Notes: a model not told the origin generated them from the letters alone. 5,627 bases of DNA from Candidatus Mesolinea sp. (GCA_003445715.1 DMCS01000004.1:1-5627); one strand, 5' to 3'. Shown: positions 1 through 5,580, counted from the first letter of the stretch. Numbers and translations are program-made.

Positions 1-2
1 CT

Positions 3-41
3 CTGGGTTATCGAAAAAGTCACTATGTCTCTAGCAAATAG
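3..41 (+). CDS. Possible C-terminal tail of an upstream gene (partial)
   Basis: In frame 3 the first bases read LGYRKSHYVSSK followed by TAG at 39-41. The LGYRKS pattern resembles the 'LYxxLGFxxxxxY' end of GNAT-type N-acetyltransferases, where this strand and aromatic residue close the domain. Only 12 codons are visible, so both the coding call and the family are inference. After the TAG the same frame stays open to a TAA at 150-152 without a Met, which may be chance or decayed sequence. The window edge hides whatever would settle it. Confidence 0.3.
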   Translation: MGYRKSHYVSSK

Positions 42-222
42 CGGCATCTTTTCTTATTCAGCATCGTCAGCAATTACTTTAATCTGGTCAACAGACCTCA
101 CTTTCCATCAGAAGCTTATGTGCTTTTCTCTCTTAACCGTCAGCCAGAGTAAAATAACTGCAATCTACATTGAGCCTCTGGTGAGGAGCAATGGGATGAG
201 GGTTGTGATGAAGGACTTGCTA

Positions 223-912
223 ATGAGAAAGACGAAGAGAACTGTACTAATGCTTTTGCTTGTTAGTGTGATGCTCTCTGCCTGCAGTACCGCTACCCCT
301 AACCCAACAAGCACACCTACGCTCGCACCCAGCCCAACCTTCACCCCGCTACCCAGCCAAACGCCTCTCCCAACAGCAACCCCCACTCCTACCGAAGCGC
401 CTACCTCAACGACCACCCCTACACAAACGGACGTGCCTTTCGCCGGCTTTTCCAAGGATTTCCGCCTTTACCGCGCCTGGAATAATGGAGACGAGACTTA
501 CTTTTACTTCTTCCAGGCTAATATCATCGATACGCTATATGCGGAGGCTGATGATTACGACCTCGTATGCAGCCCCGATCCGCTCTACCCGCATCACATG
601 CAATGTGTTGCCGAAACTAAAATTTTTGGGGAAGACGCGATGACTTTTACTTTTTACTCCGATGAAGCTCGGTTGCGCCCCGTTTTTTCGCAGGTTTTTT
701 ATACAGGCCTGGTCAACGATATCGTCTATCATCACGCCAATGATTGCCCGGACAGAGGCAAGGACGTATATTGCGAATCCGAGTACCGCCTCTACGATGG
801 ACGTTGTTATTACGCTCACACTTGTTATGACGCCTGTGGGCTTTATTATTCTCGTGATAACCTCCCTGAAGTTTGGAACGAATTTCAGGGTTACACCGTT
901 CCTTGCAATTAA
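223..912 (+). CDS. Cysteine-rich exported lipoprotein with Pro/Thr linker (paralog 1)
   Basis: Predicted lipoprotein of 229 residues, anchored to the outer face of the cytoplasmic membrane. The n-region MRKTKR is followed by a hydrophobic stretch and the lipobox LSAC, with Cys21 as the lipidation site. Residues 22-70 are a Pro/Thr/Ser-rich, presumably extended spacer. Residues 71-229 form a domain of unknown family with eight cysteines (116, 128, 175, 184, 195, 201, 205, 228), conserved patches VCSPDPLYP, FTFYSDEA and YDGRCYYAHTCYD, and many aromatics, suggesting a compact disulfide-bonded extracellular fold. Start choice: ATG 223 has AAGGA at 211-215 with 7-nt spacing and gives a normal signal peptide. 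ATG 196, with AGGAG at 184-188, and ATG 208 are in-frame alternatives that would only lengthen the n-region. The frame is open back to the window start, but a Met at 25 would bury the signal peptide. Its closest visible relative is the next gene downstream. Function unknown; ligand binding or a surface adhesive role would be guesses. Confidence 0.85.
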   Translation: MRKTKRTVLMLLLVSVMLSACSTATPNPTSTPTLAPSPTFTPLPSQTPLPTATPTPTEAPTSTTTPTQTDVPFAGFSKDFRLYRAWNNGDETYFYFFQANIIDTLYAEADDYDLVCSPDPLYPHHMQCVAETKIFGEDAMTFTFYSDEARLRPVFSQVFYTGLVNDIVYHHANDCPDRGKDVYCESEYRLYDGRCYYAHTCYDACGLYYSRDNLPEVWNEFQGYTVPCN

Positions 913-935
913 GAGGAGAGATTTAATCAAATATT

Positions 936-941
936 TATAAT
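936..941 (+). promoter_or_regulatory. Candidate -10 element (TATAAT) for the second lipoprotein gene
   Basis: A perfect TATAAT lies 22 bases before the ATG at 964. Initiation about 7 nt downstream would give a leader of only ~15 nt, which would fit the lack of a Shine-Dalgarno at that start. No good -35 is seen at 16-18 bp (GAGGAG sits there), and the gap is very AT-rich, so a chance match is quite possible. Confidence 0.3.
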
Positions 942-963
942 TTTTCTAATACCAAAATATATT

Positions 964-1638
964 ATGAGATTACACCACCTGATGCCATTTGTTTTTGCAA
1001 GCGCTTTGCTAACAGCTTGTGCTGTGCCGCCAACTGCACTCCCCACCACGACATCCACATTGCCCCCCACTGCCACTGCCACCGCCACGCCTGAGCCAAG
1101 CCCAACGCCGACCAGCACTAGCACGAGTACTCCCACCTTAGCCCCAACCAATACGCCCCCACCAACCCCGACGTACACCTTGGTTCCCTTCCCGGGCTTT
1201 TCAGTAATGTTTGATTACTATAAAGGTTGGATCGACGGTGATCAGACGCACTTTTATTTCCTGAATTCCCGCATTCCAGATAGAGTGTACGGCTTAGTAG
1301 AAGGCACACACGAAATTGTCTGCGACCCTGATCCCACTTATCCCTATCACATGGAATGCCTGAGTGATTTCACGGAATGGGACCAATCTTATCTGGATTT
1401 TACCTTCTATGCGGATGAAGCCCACACGCAAGAAGTTTATAAGCAAGTCTATTACACTGAGTTTGGCACTGATCAACGGTATATTCCCGTCGATTGCGAA
1501 GCGGAATACCGTATTTATGACGGTAAATGTTATTATGCAATTACCTGTTATGATCAATATGGCAATTACCTGTACTCGATGGATAACATCCCTTACGGCG
1601 GTCACTTTGAGGGTTACTCGGCGCCTTGCCCACCGTAG
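964..1638 (+). CDS. Cysteine-rich exported lipoprotein with Pro/Thr linker (paralog 2)
   Basis: Predicted 224-residue lipoprotein: short n-region MRLHH, hydrophobic segment, lipobox LTAC with Cys19 as the lipid-modified residue, then a Pro/Thr/Ser linker (about 20-73) and a 150-residue domain. The domain aligns along its whole length with that of the preceding gene: VPFPGFS, DGDQTHFYF, VCDPDPTYPYHMEC, FTFYADEA, CEAEYRIYDGKCYYAITCYD and a final APC motif. Six cysteines (120, 132, 178, 189, 195, 222) match six of the eight in paralog 1, so three disulfides are plausible. The shared linker string STPTLAP is encoded by different codons in the two genes, so the duplication is not recent. The start ATG 964 has no Shine-Dalgarno close by; the nearest purine-rich run, AGGAG at 914-918, is about 45 nt away. 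Met7 (982) is an alternative but lacks a basic n-region. It may be cotranscribed with paralog 1 or use the -10-like element in the gap. Function unknown. Confidence 0.87.
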   Translation: MRLHHLMPFVFASALLTACAVPPTALPTTTSTLPPTATATATPEPSPTPTSTSTSTPTLAPTNTPPPTPTYTLVPFPGFSVMFDYYKGWIDGDQTHFYFLNSRIPDRVYGLVEGTHEIVCDPDPTYPYHMECLSDFTEWDQSYLDFTFYADEAHTQEVYKQVYYTEFGTDQRYIPVDCEAEYRIYDGKCYYAITCYDQYGNYLYSMDNIPYGGHFEGYSAPCPP

Positions 1639-1701
1639 CATACAATCATCGAAGCAAAAGCTTAGCCTTGCTCCCGTAACTTCTGACCGATAAATAAGAG
1701 G

Positions 1702-3042
1702 CTAGTACCTATAGATCCCCCCACCGATAAATTCACGGATTACGGAGTTTTCCGGCACGATGCTGTCATCCTCGACAGCGTCGATCTCCTCGAAAAGCTG
1801 ATGCACGCGTTCCGCGCGCTCGTAGGCATCTTGATGGAGCGGGTCATCTTTGTATTGTTCAGCCCAGCGGGCAAAATCACCCCCCAACTTAGCCTTGTAA
1901 AGCGGCAGCTCGTAAGGCATGGCGCTATTGATAATGGTATCCACGCTGTTCACATAGGGGATGATGTTGCGCAGCTCGCTGGTGCGCACATAATGCCAAT
2001 GCAGCAAGGTCTGGGTAGGGTCATAAGCGCGATGTACTGCGTCCCGCAGCATACGCCGCATCAGGCGGATGTCGGTCCAGCGCACATAACGTCCTTCATT
2101 ATCCTTGAGCTGCAGCAATGGTTCGATGTAGAGCTTAAACTTCATCTCTTCAGGCACAGAACTGGTCATCTCAGGGTATAGCCCGTGCAGGCTGTCAATC
2201 AAAATAATTTCGTTGCTCTCTAACTTCAGCGGAGTGGTTTTATCGCTGCGCTTGCCGGTCTTAAAGTCGTAGTATGGCAGCTGCACTTCCTGTCCATTTA
2301 GCAACGCGGTTAAGTGCTGATTAATCAGGGGCAAATCGAGCGCTTGCGGGGTTTCAAAGTCATAATCCCCAAATTCGTCCTTGGGGTGCATCTCCAAATC
2401 ATGGAAGTAATTATCCACATTCAAGGTCACCAGGCGTAAGCCGGCTTTGGCTAAGTGTTCGCCGAGCTTAATCGTCGTTGTCGTCTTACCGCTGGAGGAA
2501 GGTCCCGCAATAAACACCAAACGCACTTCGCCATGCCGCCCAAGGATCAAATTAGCAGCATTCTCAACGTCTTCATGGTAGGCTGCCTCCGCTGCCGTGA
2601 CGATTTCGTTCAGTCTGCCCTGACGGATGTGCTCATTGAGCAATTTGACCGTGTGCACTTCATGGCTGCAAGCCCAATCCAAAACGCTCCACATCTTTGC
2701 CCAGGGAATATTGGCAGAAGGTCCCTGACCAGGCTCGTTGCGTTTTTCGCGCTGGCGAGCACGTTCATCGCGGTAGAGAATATAAGCCTTTGCGACTTTG
2801 GCATGCCCATTTTCGATGAGTACTTTCTCGACCAAATCTTGAATCTGCTCGATGTTGGGGTACACGCCTGCTGGTGTCGTTTCTTCAAGCAGCGCCACCA
2901 CTTGGCGCGAAAGCTCTTCGGCAGTCTTTCGGTCGCGCCCGCCCACAGCCACAGCCGCACGGTAAATGGCGTTGGTGATGCGCTCCGGGGTGAAAGGCAC
3001 AACCGCACCATTGCGCTTAATCACATGCGTAATCTTAGCCAA
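1702..3042 (-). CDS. ATP-cone-fused nucleoside (uridine) kinase-like P-loop protein
   Basis: A 446-residue cytoplasmic protein. Residues ~3-95 form an ATP-cone (VIKRNGAVVPFTPERITNAI), a regulatory ATP/dATP-binding domain best known from ribonucleotide reductases and NrdR. A linker-helical region (~110-170) leads to a uridine kinase/phosphoribulokinase-type P-loop domain: Walker A GPSSSGKTT at 180-188, the likely catalytic Asp210 in NVDNYF, the substrate-site segment YDFETPQALDLPLI and YYDFKTGKR (~227-265), a Walker B-like strand ILIDSLHGLYP (~280-290), and the Arg-rich RLMRRMLRD (~326-334). From the linker helices through about residue 385 it follows the bacterial 'nucleoside kinase' group that usually carries an N-terminal TGS-type domain; here the ATP-cone takes that place. 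The expected reaction is ATP-dependent 5'-phosphorylation of a nucleoside such as uridine, but the substrate is not shown by sequence. The start is TTG at 3042, fixed by AGGAGG at 3048-3053 with 5-nt spacing; the ATG at 3060 meets TAG two codons later. It lies 98 bp downstream of the histidine kinase gene, same strand. Confidence 0.88.
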   Translation of the reverse strand: MAKITHVIKRNGAVVPFTPERITNAIYRAAVAVGGRDRKTAEELSRQVVALLEETTPAGVYPNIEQIQDLVEKVLIENGHAKVAKAYILYRDERARQREKRNEPGQGPSANIPWAKMWSVLDWACSHEVHTVKLLNEHIRQGRLNEIVTAAEAAYHEDVENAANLILGRHGEVRLVFIAGPSSSGKTTTTIKLGEHLAKAGLRLVTLNVDNYFHDLEMHPKDEFGDYDFETPQALDLPLINQHLTALLNGQEVQLPYYDFKTGKRSDKTTPLKLESNEIILIDSLHGLYPEMTSSVPEEMKFKLYIEPLLQLKDNEGRYVRWTDIRLMRRMLRDAVHRAYDPTQTLLHWHYVRTSELRNIIPYVNSVDTIINSAMPYELPLYKAKLGGDFARWAEQYKDDPLHQDAYERAERVHQLFEEIDAVEDDSIVPENSVIREFIGGGIYRY

Positions 3043-3047
3043 AGTAA

Positions 3048-3053
3048 CCTCCT
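3048..3053 (-). promoter_or_regulatory. Ribosome binding site AGGAGG deciding a TTG start
   Basis: On the minus strand AGGAGG is followed by TTACT and then TTG, which begins the ATP-cone kinase reading frame. The only nearby ATG (3060) is out as a start because it runs into TAG after one further codon. The strong Shine-Dalgarno compensates for the weak start codon. Confidence 0.85.
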
Positions 3054-3089
3054 ACTCCATGTGTCTAAGGTGAGATTAGTTCATGGGAT

Positions 3090-3098
3090 ATTTTATCA
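3090..3098 (-). promoter_or_regulatory. Candidate extended -10 promoter upstream of the ATP-cone kinase gene
   Basis: The minus strand reads TGATAAAAT, fitting the extended -10 form TGnTATAAT with one mismatch, about 50 bp before the TTG start. No convincing -35 lies at 17 bp, which extended -10 promoters can tolerate. If real, the kinase gene can be transcribed separately from the two-component pair. Motif-only evidence. Confidence 0.3.
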
Positions 3099-3120
3099 TG
3101 AGGGGCAGATACTATGCGCA

Positions 3121-3173
3121 AAGGCAGCTTTTCAAGAGGCTTAAGTTGCTTCTCCCTCACGCTCGGCTGCCTT
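3121..3173 (-). repeat. 8-bp inverted repeat across the end of the histidine kinase gene
   Basis: AAGGCAGC (3121-3128) and GCTGCCTT (3166-3173) are perfect reverse complements with a 37-nt loop that includes the histidine kinase stop codon. In the minus-strand RNA this could pair and reduce read-through or ribosome traffic into the downstream gene. There is no U-tract and the loop is long, so it is not a standard intrinsic terminator and may be chance. Confidence 0.3.
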
Positions 3174-4589
3174 GAACCTAAGCATAACTGTGCTGCCCAC
3201 TCCTACAATGCTCGCCATACTAATTCGCCCATTCATGTTTTCCACCAAGCCTTTAGCGATAGAAAGCCCCAAACCAAAACCGTTGCCGCTGAGGCGATCG
3301 GCACGGTAAAAGCGCTCGAAGACGTGGGTTAATTCTTCAGGTGATAAACCTTTACCATGATCCATGACCCGAATTTCCACTTCATTCTCTACCCGCTGCG
3401 CTCCAAGCATAATATCACGCTGGGAATGCTTGATAGCGTTATCAACCAAGATAAGCATTACTTGCTTTAAAGCATCTTTGGTTGCCATCACGTTCAGGTC
3501 ATCGGGAACGTCAAGGCTAATTTGTCGGTCTTCGCTCAGCAGCTTTGCTTGCCGCACGACGTCTTGGAGCAGTATTTTGAGGTTTACCGGTTCCAAGAGC
3601 ATGTTTTTTGTCGAATCCGCCCGAGCCTGGTCTAATAGCTCGTTGACTAAACGGATCATGCGGTCAGTTTCATCAACCAAATCGTTGAGGATATCTGCAG
3701 CTTCATCTTCCGGAATTGGCGGTTCATGCCGTAACAAACCCAGGTTACCCCGCAAGGTAGTGAGAGGAGTGCGTAGTTCGTGCGAAACATCCGCGAGAAA
3801 ATCGCGCTGCATTTCCAATGCGCCGGAGACCTTTTGATAGGCTTCTTCTAATTGCTCCAACATGGTATTGAAAGTCTTCGCCAACTGCCCCACTTCGTCA
3901 TTAGGCCCGTTATAGTCCACCCGTCGGGAAAAATCTTGTTCGTTACCGATTTGCTGGGCTGTTTGGGTAATGCGTTTGATTGGGCGCAGCAGATAGCCAG
4001 AAAGCACCCAGCCGATGATCGAAGCAAGCACTAAAACTACCAAATCCGCCGTGATAAGGGTATTGCGTAAGGCATGTAAGCTTTGTTCACGCTCGGTGAG
4101 CGGTCGTGCTACCTGTAAAATCATATAAAGCTGGTTATCCACAATGATAGGTCGGTTGAGCACGAGCAAATTCACACCGCCGTTAACAGTCTCCCACCAG
4201 GCATTACCATTCTGCAATTGCTCCATACCCTCTTTGCTGATGGGTAAGCCTTCGTCTGCTAACCCAAAGGGTGCGGCAACCAGATTGCCAGATGCATCGA
4301 GCACGCGCACAATCTCCCGCTCTCTCAAACTCTTTATTTCTAAGGCATTGGAGAGATTCTCAAATAAGCGTGGATCGCTTTGTTGCAGATTAGGACCAAG
4401 CGAAGGCGGGTAAAGCAGCACGAGCGGAATAAGGTTAATCGCCACCTCATCGCTGCTCTTGGTCAAAGCACTTTTCAGCGTTCGAAGGGTATTAATTGCC
4501 TGAATATTATAGAGCGCCACGCTAAAGACGGTGAGCGTTGCCAATAAAATTAGGTTGTAAACCAAAGTAAAGCGAACGCGGATGGACAT
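3141..4589 (-). CDS. Membrane sensor histidine kinase (HAMP-HisKA-HATPase)
   Basis: Sensor kinase of 482 residues that autophosphorylates on His and passes the phosphate to the response regulator encoded immediately upstream. Order of domains: first membrane helix ~8-28, an extracytoplasmic sensing region ~30-177 of unrecognised type, second membrane helix ~180-200, HAMP linker ~199-252 beginning LLRPIKRI, HisKA with the H-box FLADVSHELRTPLTTLRGN (His270), then the HATPase_c domain with N-box LVDNAIKHS (Asn384), G1 box DHGKGL (Asp410), F-box FERFYRAD and G2 box GFGLGLSIAKGLVE. Length and layout are those of ordinary PhoR/CusS-like kinases and all key residues are present. The ATG overlaps the regulator stop codon by one base (TAATG), and GAGGAA lies at the regulator's last codons, so translation is probably coupled. 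The stimulus cannot be read from the sequence; the sensor region has few cysteines and no recognisable metal-binding clusters. Confidence 0.96.
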   Translation of the reverse strand: MSIRVRFTLVYNLILLATLTVFSVALYNIQAINTLRTLKSALTKSSDEVAINLIPLVLLYPPSLGPNLQQSDPRLFENLSNALEIKSLREREIVRVLDASGNLVAAPFGLADEGLPISKEGMEQLQNGNAWWETVNGGVNLLVLNRPIIVDNQLYMILQVARPLTEREQSLHALRNTLITADLVVLVLASIIGWVLSGYLLRPIKRITQTAQQIGNEQDFSRRVDYNGPNDEVGQLAKTFNTMLEQLEEAYQKVSGALEMQRDFLADVSHELRTPLTTLRGNLGLLRHEPPIPEDEAADILNDLVDETDRMIRLVNELLDQARADSTKNMLLEPVNLKILLQDVVRQAKLLSEDRQISLDVPDDLNVMATKDALKQVMLILVDNAIKHSQRDIMLGAQRVENEVEIRVMDHGKGLSPEELTHVFERFYRADRLSGNGFGLGLSIAKGLVENMNGRISMASIVGVGSTVMLRFKAAEREGEAT

Positions 4590-5266
4590 TATTCCTCGCG
4601 CAGCATATAGCCAACCCCTCGCACCGTTTGGATCAGGCGGGGTTCGTTCTCTGCTTCTAACTTTTTACGCAAGTAGCTAATGTAAATCTCCAGGACGTTG
4701 CTATCTCCGCCAAAATCATAACCCCACACTTCCAGGAGGATCTGATTACGCTCGAGCACCTGCCGTGGATGGCGTAGAAAGTAATAAAGCAGGTTAAACT
4801 CTGTAACAGTCAGCGAAAGCTTACGTTCACCGCGCCAGGCTTCATGCTGCTTCGGATCCAAACGTACATCGCTATATTGCACCTCTTGATCATCAGCTTT
4901 AGGTTCCACACGGCGCAGGAGGGCATGAACACGTGCCACCAGTTCCGCCGGCGCAAAGGGCTTGACCAAGTAATCATCAGCACCAGACTCCAGCCCAAAC
5001 ACGCGGTTTTCGACTGCATCCCGTGCAGTGAGCATCAGAATGGGCATGCGGTTATTAGCGTCGCGCAAATGTTGAATAAGCTCCAAGCCGTCCATTTCCG
5101 GCATCATCCAATCGACGATGAGCAAATCTGGGGCTTCTAGCTGCACTACCTCGAGGGCTTCACGGCCGTTTGTTGCCGTCAATACATCTAAGTTCTCAAA
5201 TACCAGTGTGCGCTTAAGCATCTTTAGCAGTTTAATATCGTCATCAACAACCAAGACCTTCGGCAT
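4589..5266 (-). CDS. OmpR/PhoB-family response regulator
   Basis: DNA-binding response regulator of 225 residues. The receiver domain (1 to ~118) has the acidic pocket VVDDD (Asp8, Asp9), the phospho-acceptor Asp52 in LLIVDWMMPEMDG, switch Thr80 in MLTA, and Lys102 in DDYLVKPF. A short linker leads to a winged-helix DNA-binding domain (~130-225) with LTVTEFNLLYYFLRHP, the recognition-helix region SNVLEIYISYLRKKLE and the C-terminal hairpin TVRGVGYMLREE. Members bind direct repeats spaced about 11 bp, and such a repeat lies upstream of this gene (5373-5391). Start choice: ATG 5266 has GAGGAAG placed about 8 nt before it, and the family normally begins directly with a few residues before the first beta strand. 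An in-frame TTG at 5281 would add MRKKK but would consume that ribosome binding site as coding sequence. It is the first gene of a pair with the downstream histidine kinase. Confidence 0.96.
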   Translation of the reverse strand: MPKVLVVDDDIKLLKMLKRTLVFENLDVLTATNGREALEVVQLEAPDLLIVDWMMPEMDGLELIQHLRDANNRMPILMLTARDAVENRVFGLESGADDYLVKPFAPAELVARVHALLRRVEPKADDQEVQYSDVRLDPKQHEAWRGERKLSLTVTEFNLLYYFLRHPRQVLERNQILLEVWGYDFGGDSNVLEIYISYLRKKLEAENEPRLIQTVRGVGYMLREE

Positions 5267-5317
5267 TTTCTTCTTCCTCAATATGACAATCTATTGATGT
5301 GAATGTTTATATAACAC

Positions 5318-5323
5318 ACTATA
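5318..5323 (-). promoter_or_regulatory. Candidate -10 element (TATAGT) for the two-component operon
   Basis: On the minus strand TATAGT (five of six consensus bases) lies about 50 bp before the regulator ATG. No good -35 is found at 16-18 bp, which would suit an activator-dependent promoter, and TTCACA sits just upstream. A nearby TTATATAA (about 5307-5314) is an alternative. Weak evidence on its own. Confidence 0.3.
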
Positions 5324-5333
5324 ACCCTAATCG

Positions 5334-5365
5334 CTGTGAAAAGCCTGAGAGGAAGCGCTTCACAG
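5334..5365. repeat. Inverted repeat CTGTGAA...TTCACAG, possible operator
   Basis: CTGTGAAAAGC (5334-5344) and GCGCTTCACAG (5355-5365) are reverse complements at 9 of 11 positions around a 10-nt centre. The right arm contains the 10-bp palindrome GAAGCGCTTC (5352-5361). It lies between the start of the regulator gene and the direct repeat, close to the candidate minus-strand promoter, so it could be a regulator-binding site or an RNA hairpin in a leader. Confidence 0.45.
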
Positions 5366-5372
5366 GTACTTC

Positions 5373-5391
5373 TAAGGATTCATTAAGGATT
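5373..5391 (+). promoter_or_regulatory. Direct repeat TAAGGATT x2 at 11-bp period: likely OmpR/PhoB-type operator
   Basis: TAAGGATT occurs at 5373-5380 and again at 5384-5391, a start-to-start distance of exactly 11 bp. Head-to-tail dimers of OmpR/PhoB regulators bind such repeats, and one of these regulators is encoded about 107 bp away. The repeat ends 17 bp before a TATACT on the + strand, roughly the place of a -35 region, as in activated Pho-type promoters. Binding by this regulator is inference. Confidence 0.55.
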
Positions 5392-5408
5392 TACACAGCT
5401 TTTAGCGC

Positions 5409-5414
5409 TATACT
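5409..5414 (+). promoter_or_regulatory. Candidate -10 element (TATACT) of a divergent promoter
   Basis: TATACT matches TATAAT at five of six positions. A TTTACA at 5390-5395 is only 13 bp upstream, too close for a standard -35, but the preceding 11-bp direct repeat could substitute for it if the regulator activates. Transcription would start near 5421 and run through the small ORF to the hairpin at 5541-5577. Confidence 0.45.
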
Positions 5415-5440
5415 ATGGTCAATCTGCTAGAGGTAAGCTA

Positions 5441-5512
5441 TTGAAACGCAACATAACCCGCTTCAACCCCCACCTGCAGATTGACGATGTGATGCAGAAT
5501 TGGCAACGTTAG
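5441..5512 (+). CDS. Possible 23-residue small protein (or decayed gene remnant)
   Basis: TTG at 5441 is preceded by GAGGT with 6-nt spacing and opens a 23-codon frame ending in TAG at 5510-5512. The peptide begins MKRNITRFNPHLQ and ends DDVMQNWQR; it is charged and has no membrane segment. It sits between a candidate regulated promoter and a strong hairpin terminator, which argues for a transcript here. The pattern NPHLQIDDVMQNW faintly recalls the start of DUF1858-type small domains (NPDMTVDEVMRRW), and a different frame just after it reads IFVFLLH where that family has a VFLRH segment. It may thus be a frameshifted remnant lacking the family's CxxC. A short coding frame can also arise by chance, so the alternative is a non-coding RNA. 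Confidence 0.35.
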   Translation: MKRNITRFNPHLQIDDVMQNWQR

Positions 5513-5540
5513 TACACAAATTTTTGTCTTTCTCCTCCAC

Positions 5541-5580
5541 ATATAAGCAGCGGCCAGCGACAGACCGCTGCTTATATTTT
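5541..5580 (+). terminator. Intrinsic terminator hairpin
   Basis: ATATAAGCAGCGG (5541-5553) pairs perfectly with CCGCTGCTTATAT (5565-5577) around an 11-nt loop, giving a 13-bp stem with a GC-rich upper part followed by a T-rich tail (TTATATTTT). The tail favours + strand termination. There is no annotated large gene upstream on that strand, so it most likely ends the short transcript starting near 5420. The minus-strand side lacks a T-tract. Confidence 0.75.

Noticed and set aside
25..222. N-terminal extension of the first lipoprotein from ATG 25
   Set aside because: It would place 66 residues before a clear lipoprotein signal peptide; ATG 223 has a proper ribosome binding site and matches the paralog in length.
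290..430. Tandem DNA repeat or CRISPR-like periodicity in the linker coding region
   Set aside because: The periodicity is in amino-acid composition (Pro/Thr) with varied codons; no exact repeated units with spacers.
165..455. Minus-strand Gly/Val-rich open frame opposite the first lipoprotein linker
   Set aside because: It is the antisense image of the Pro/Thr codons (GGx/GTx), which contain few stop triplets; there is no ribosome binding site or family signal.
927..1178. Minus-strand Gly/Val-rich open frame opposite the second lipoprotein linker
   Set aside because: Same antisense artefact of a low-complexity Pro/Thr linker.
1639..1701. Bidirectional terminator between the convergent genes
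   Set aside because: The best pairing is AGCAA/TTGCT (about 1653-1672), five bases with no T-tract on either strand; too weak to call.
2455..3144. Plus-strand 229-codon open frame opposite the ATP-cone kinase
   Set aside because: The minus strand carries an uninterrupted, domain-rich kinase; the plus-strand translation shows no family features.
5267..5281. TTG start adding MRKKK to the response regulator
   Set aside because: The AGGAAG run inside it is well placed as the ribosome binding site for ATG 5266, and the family usually starts there.
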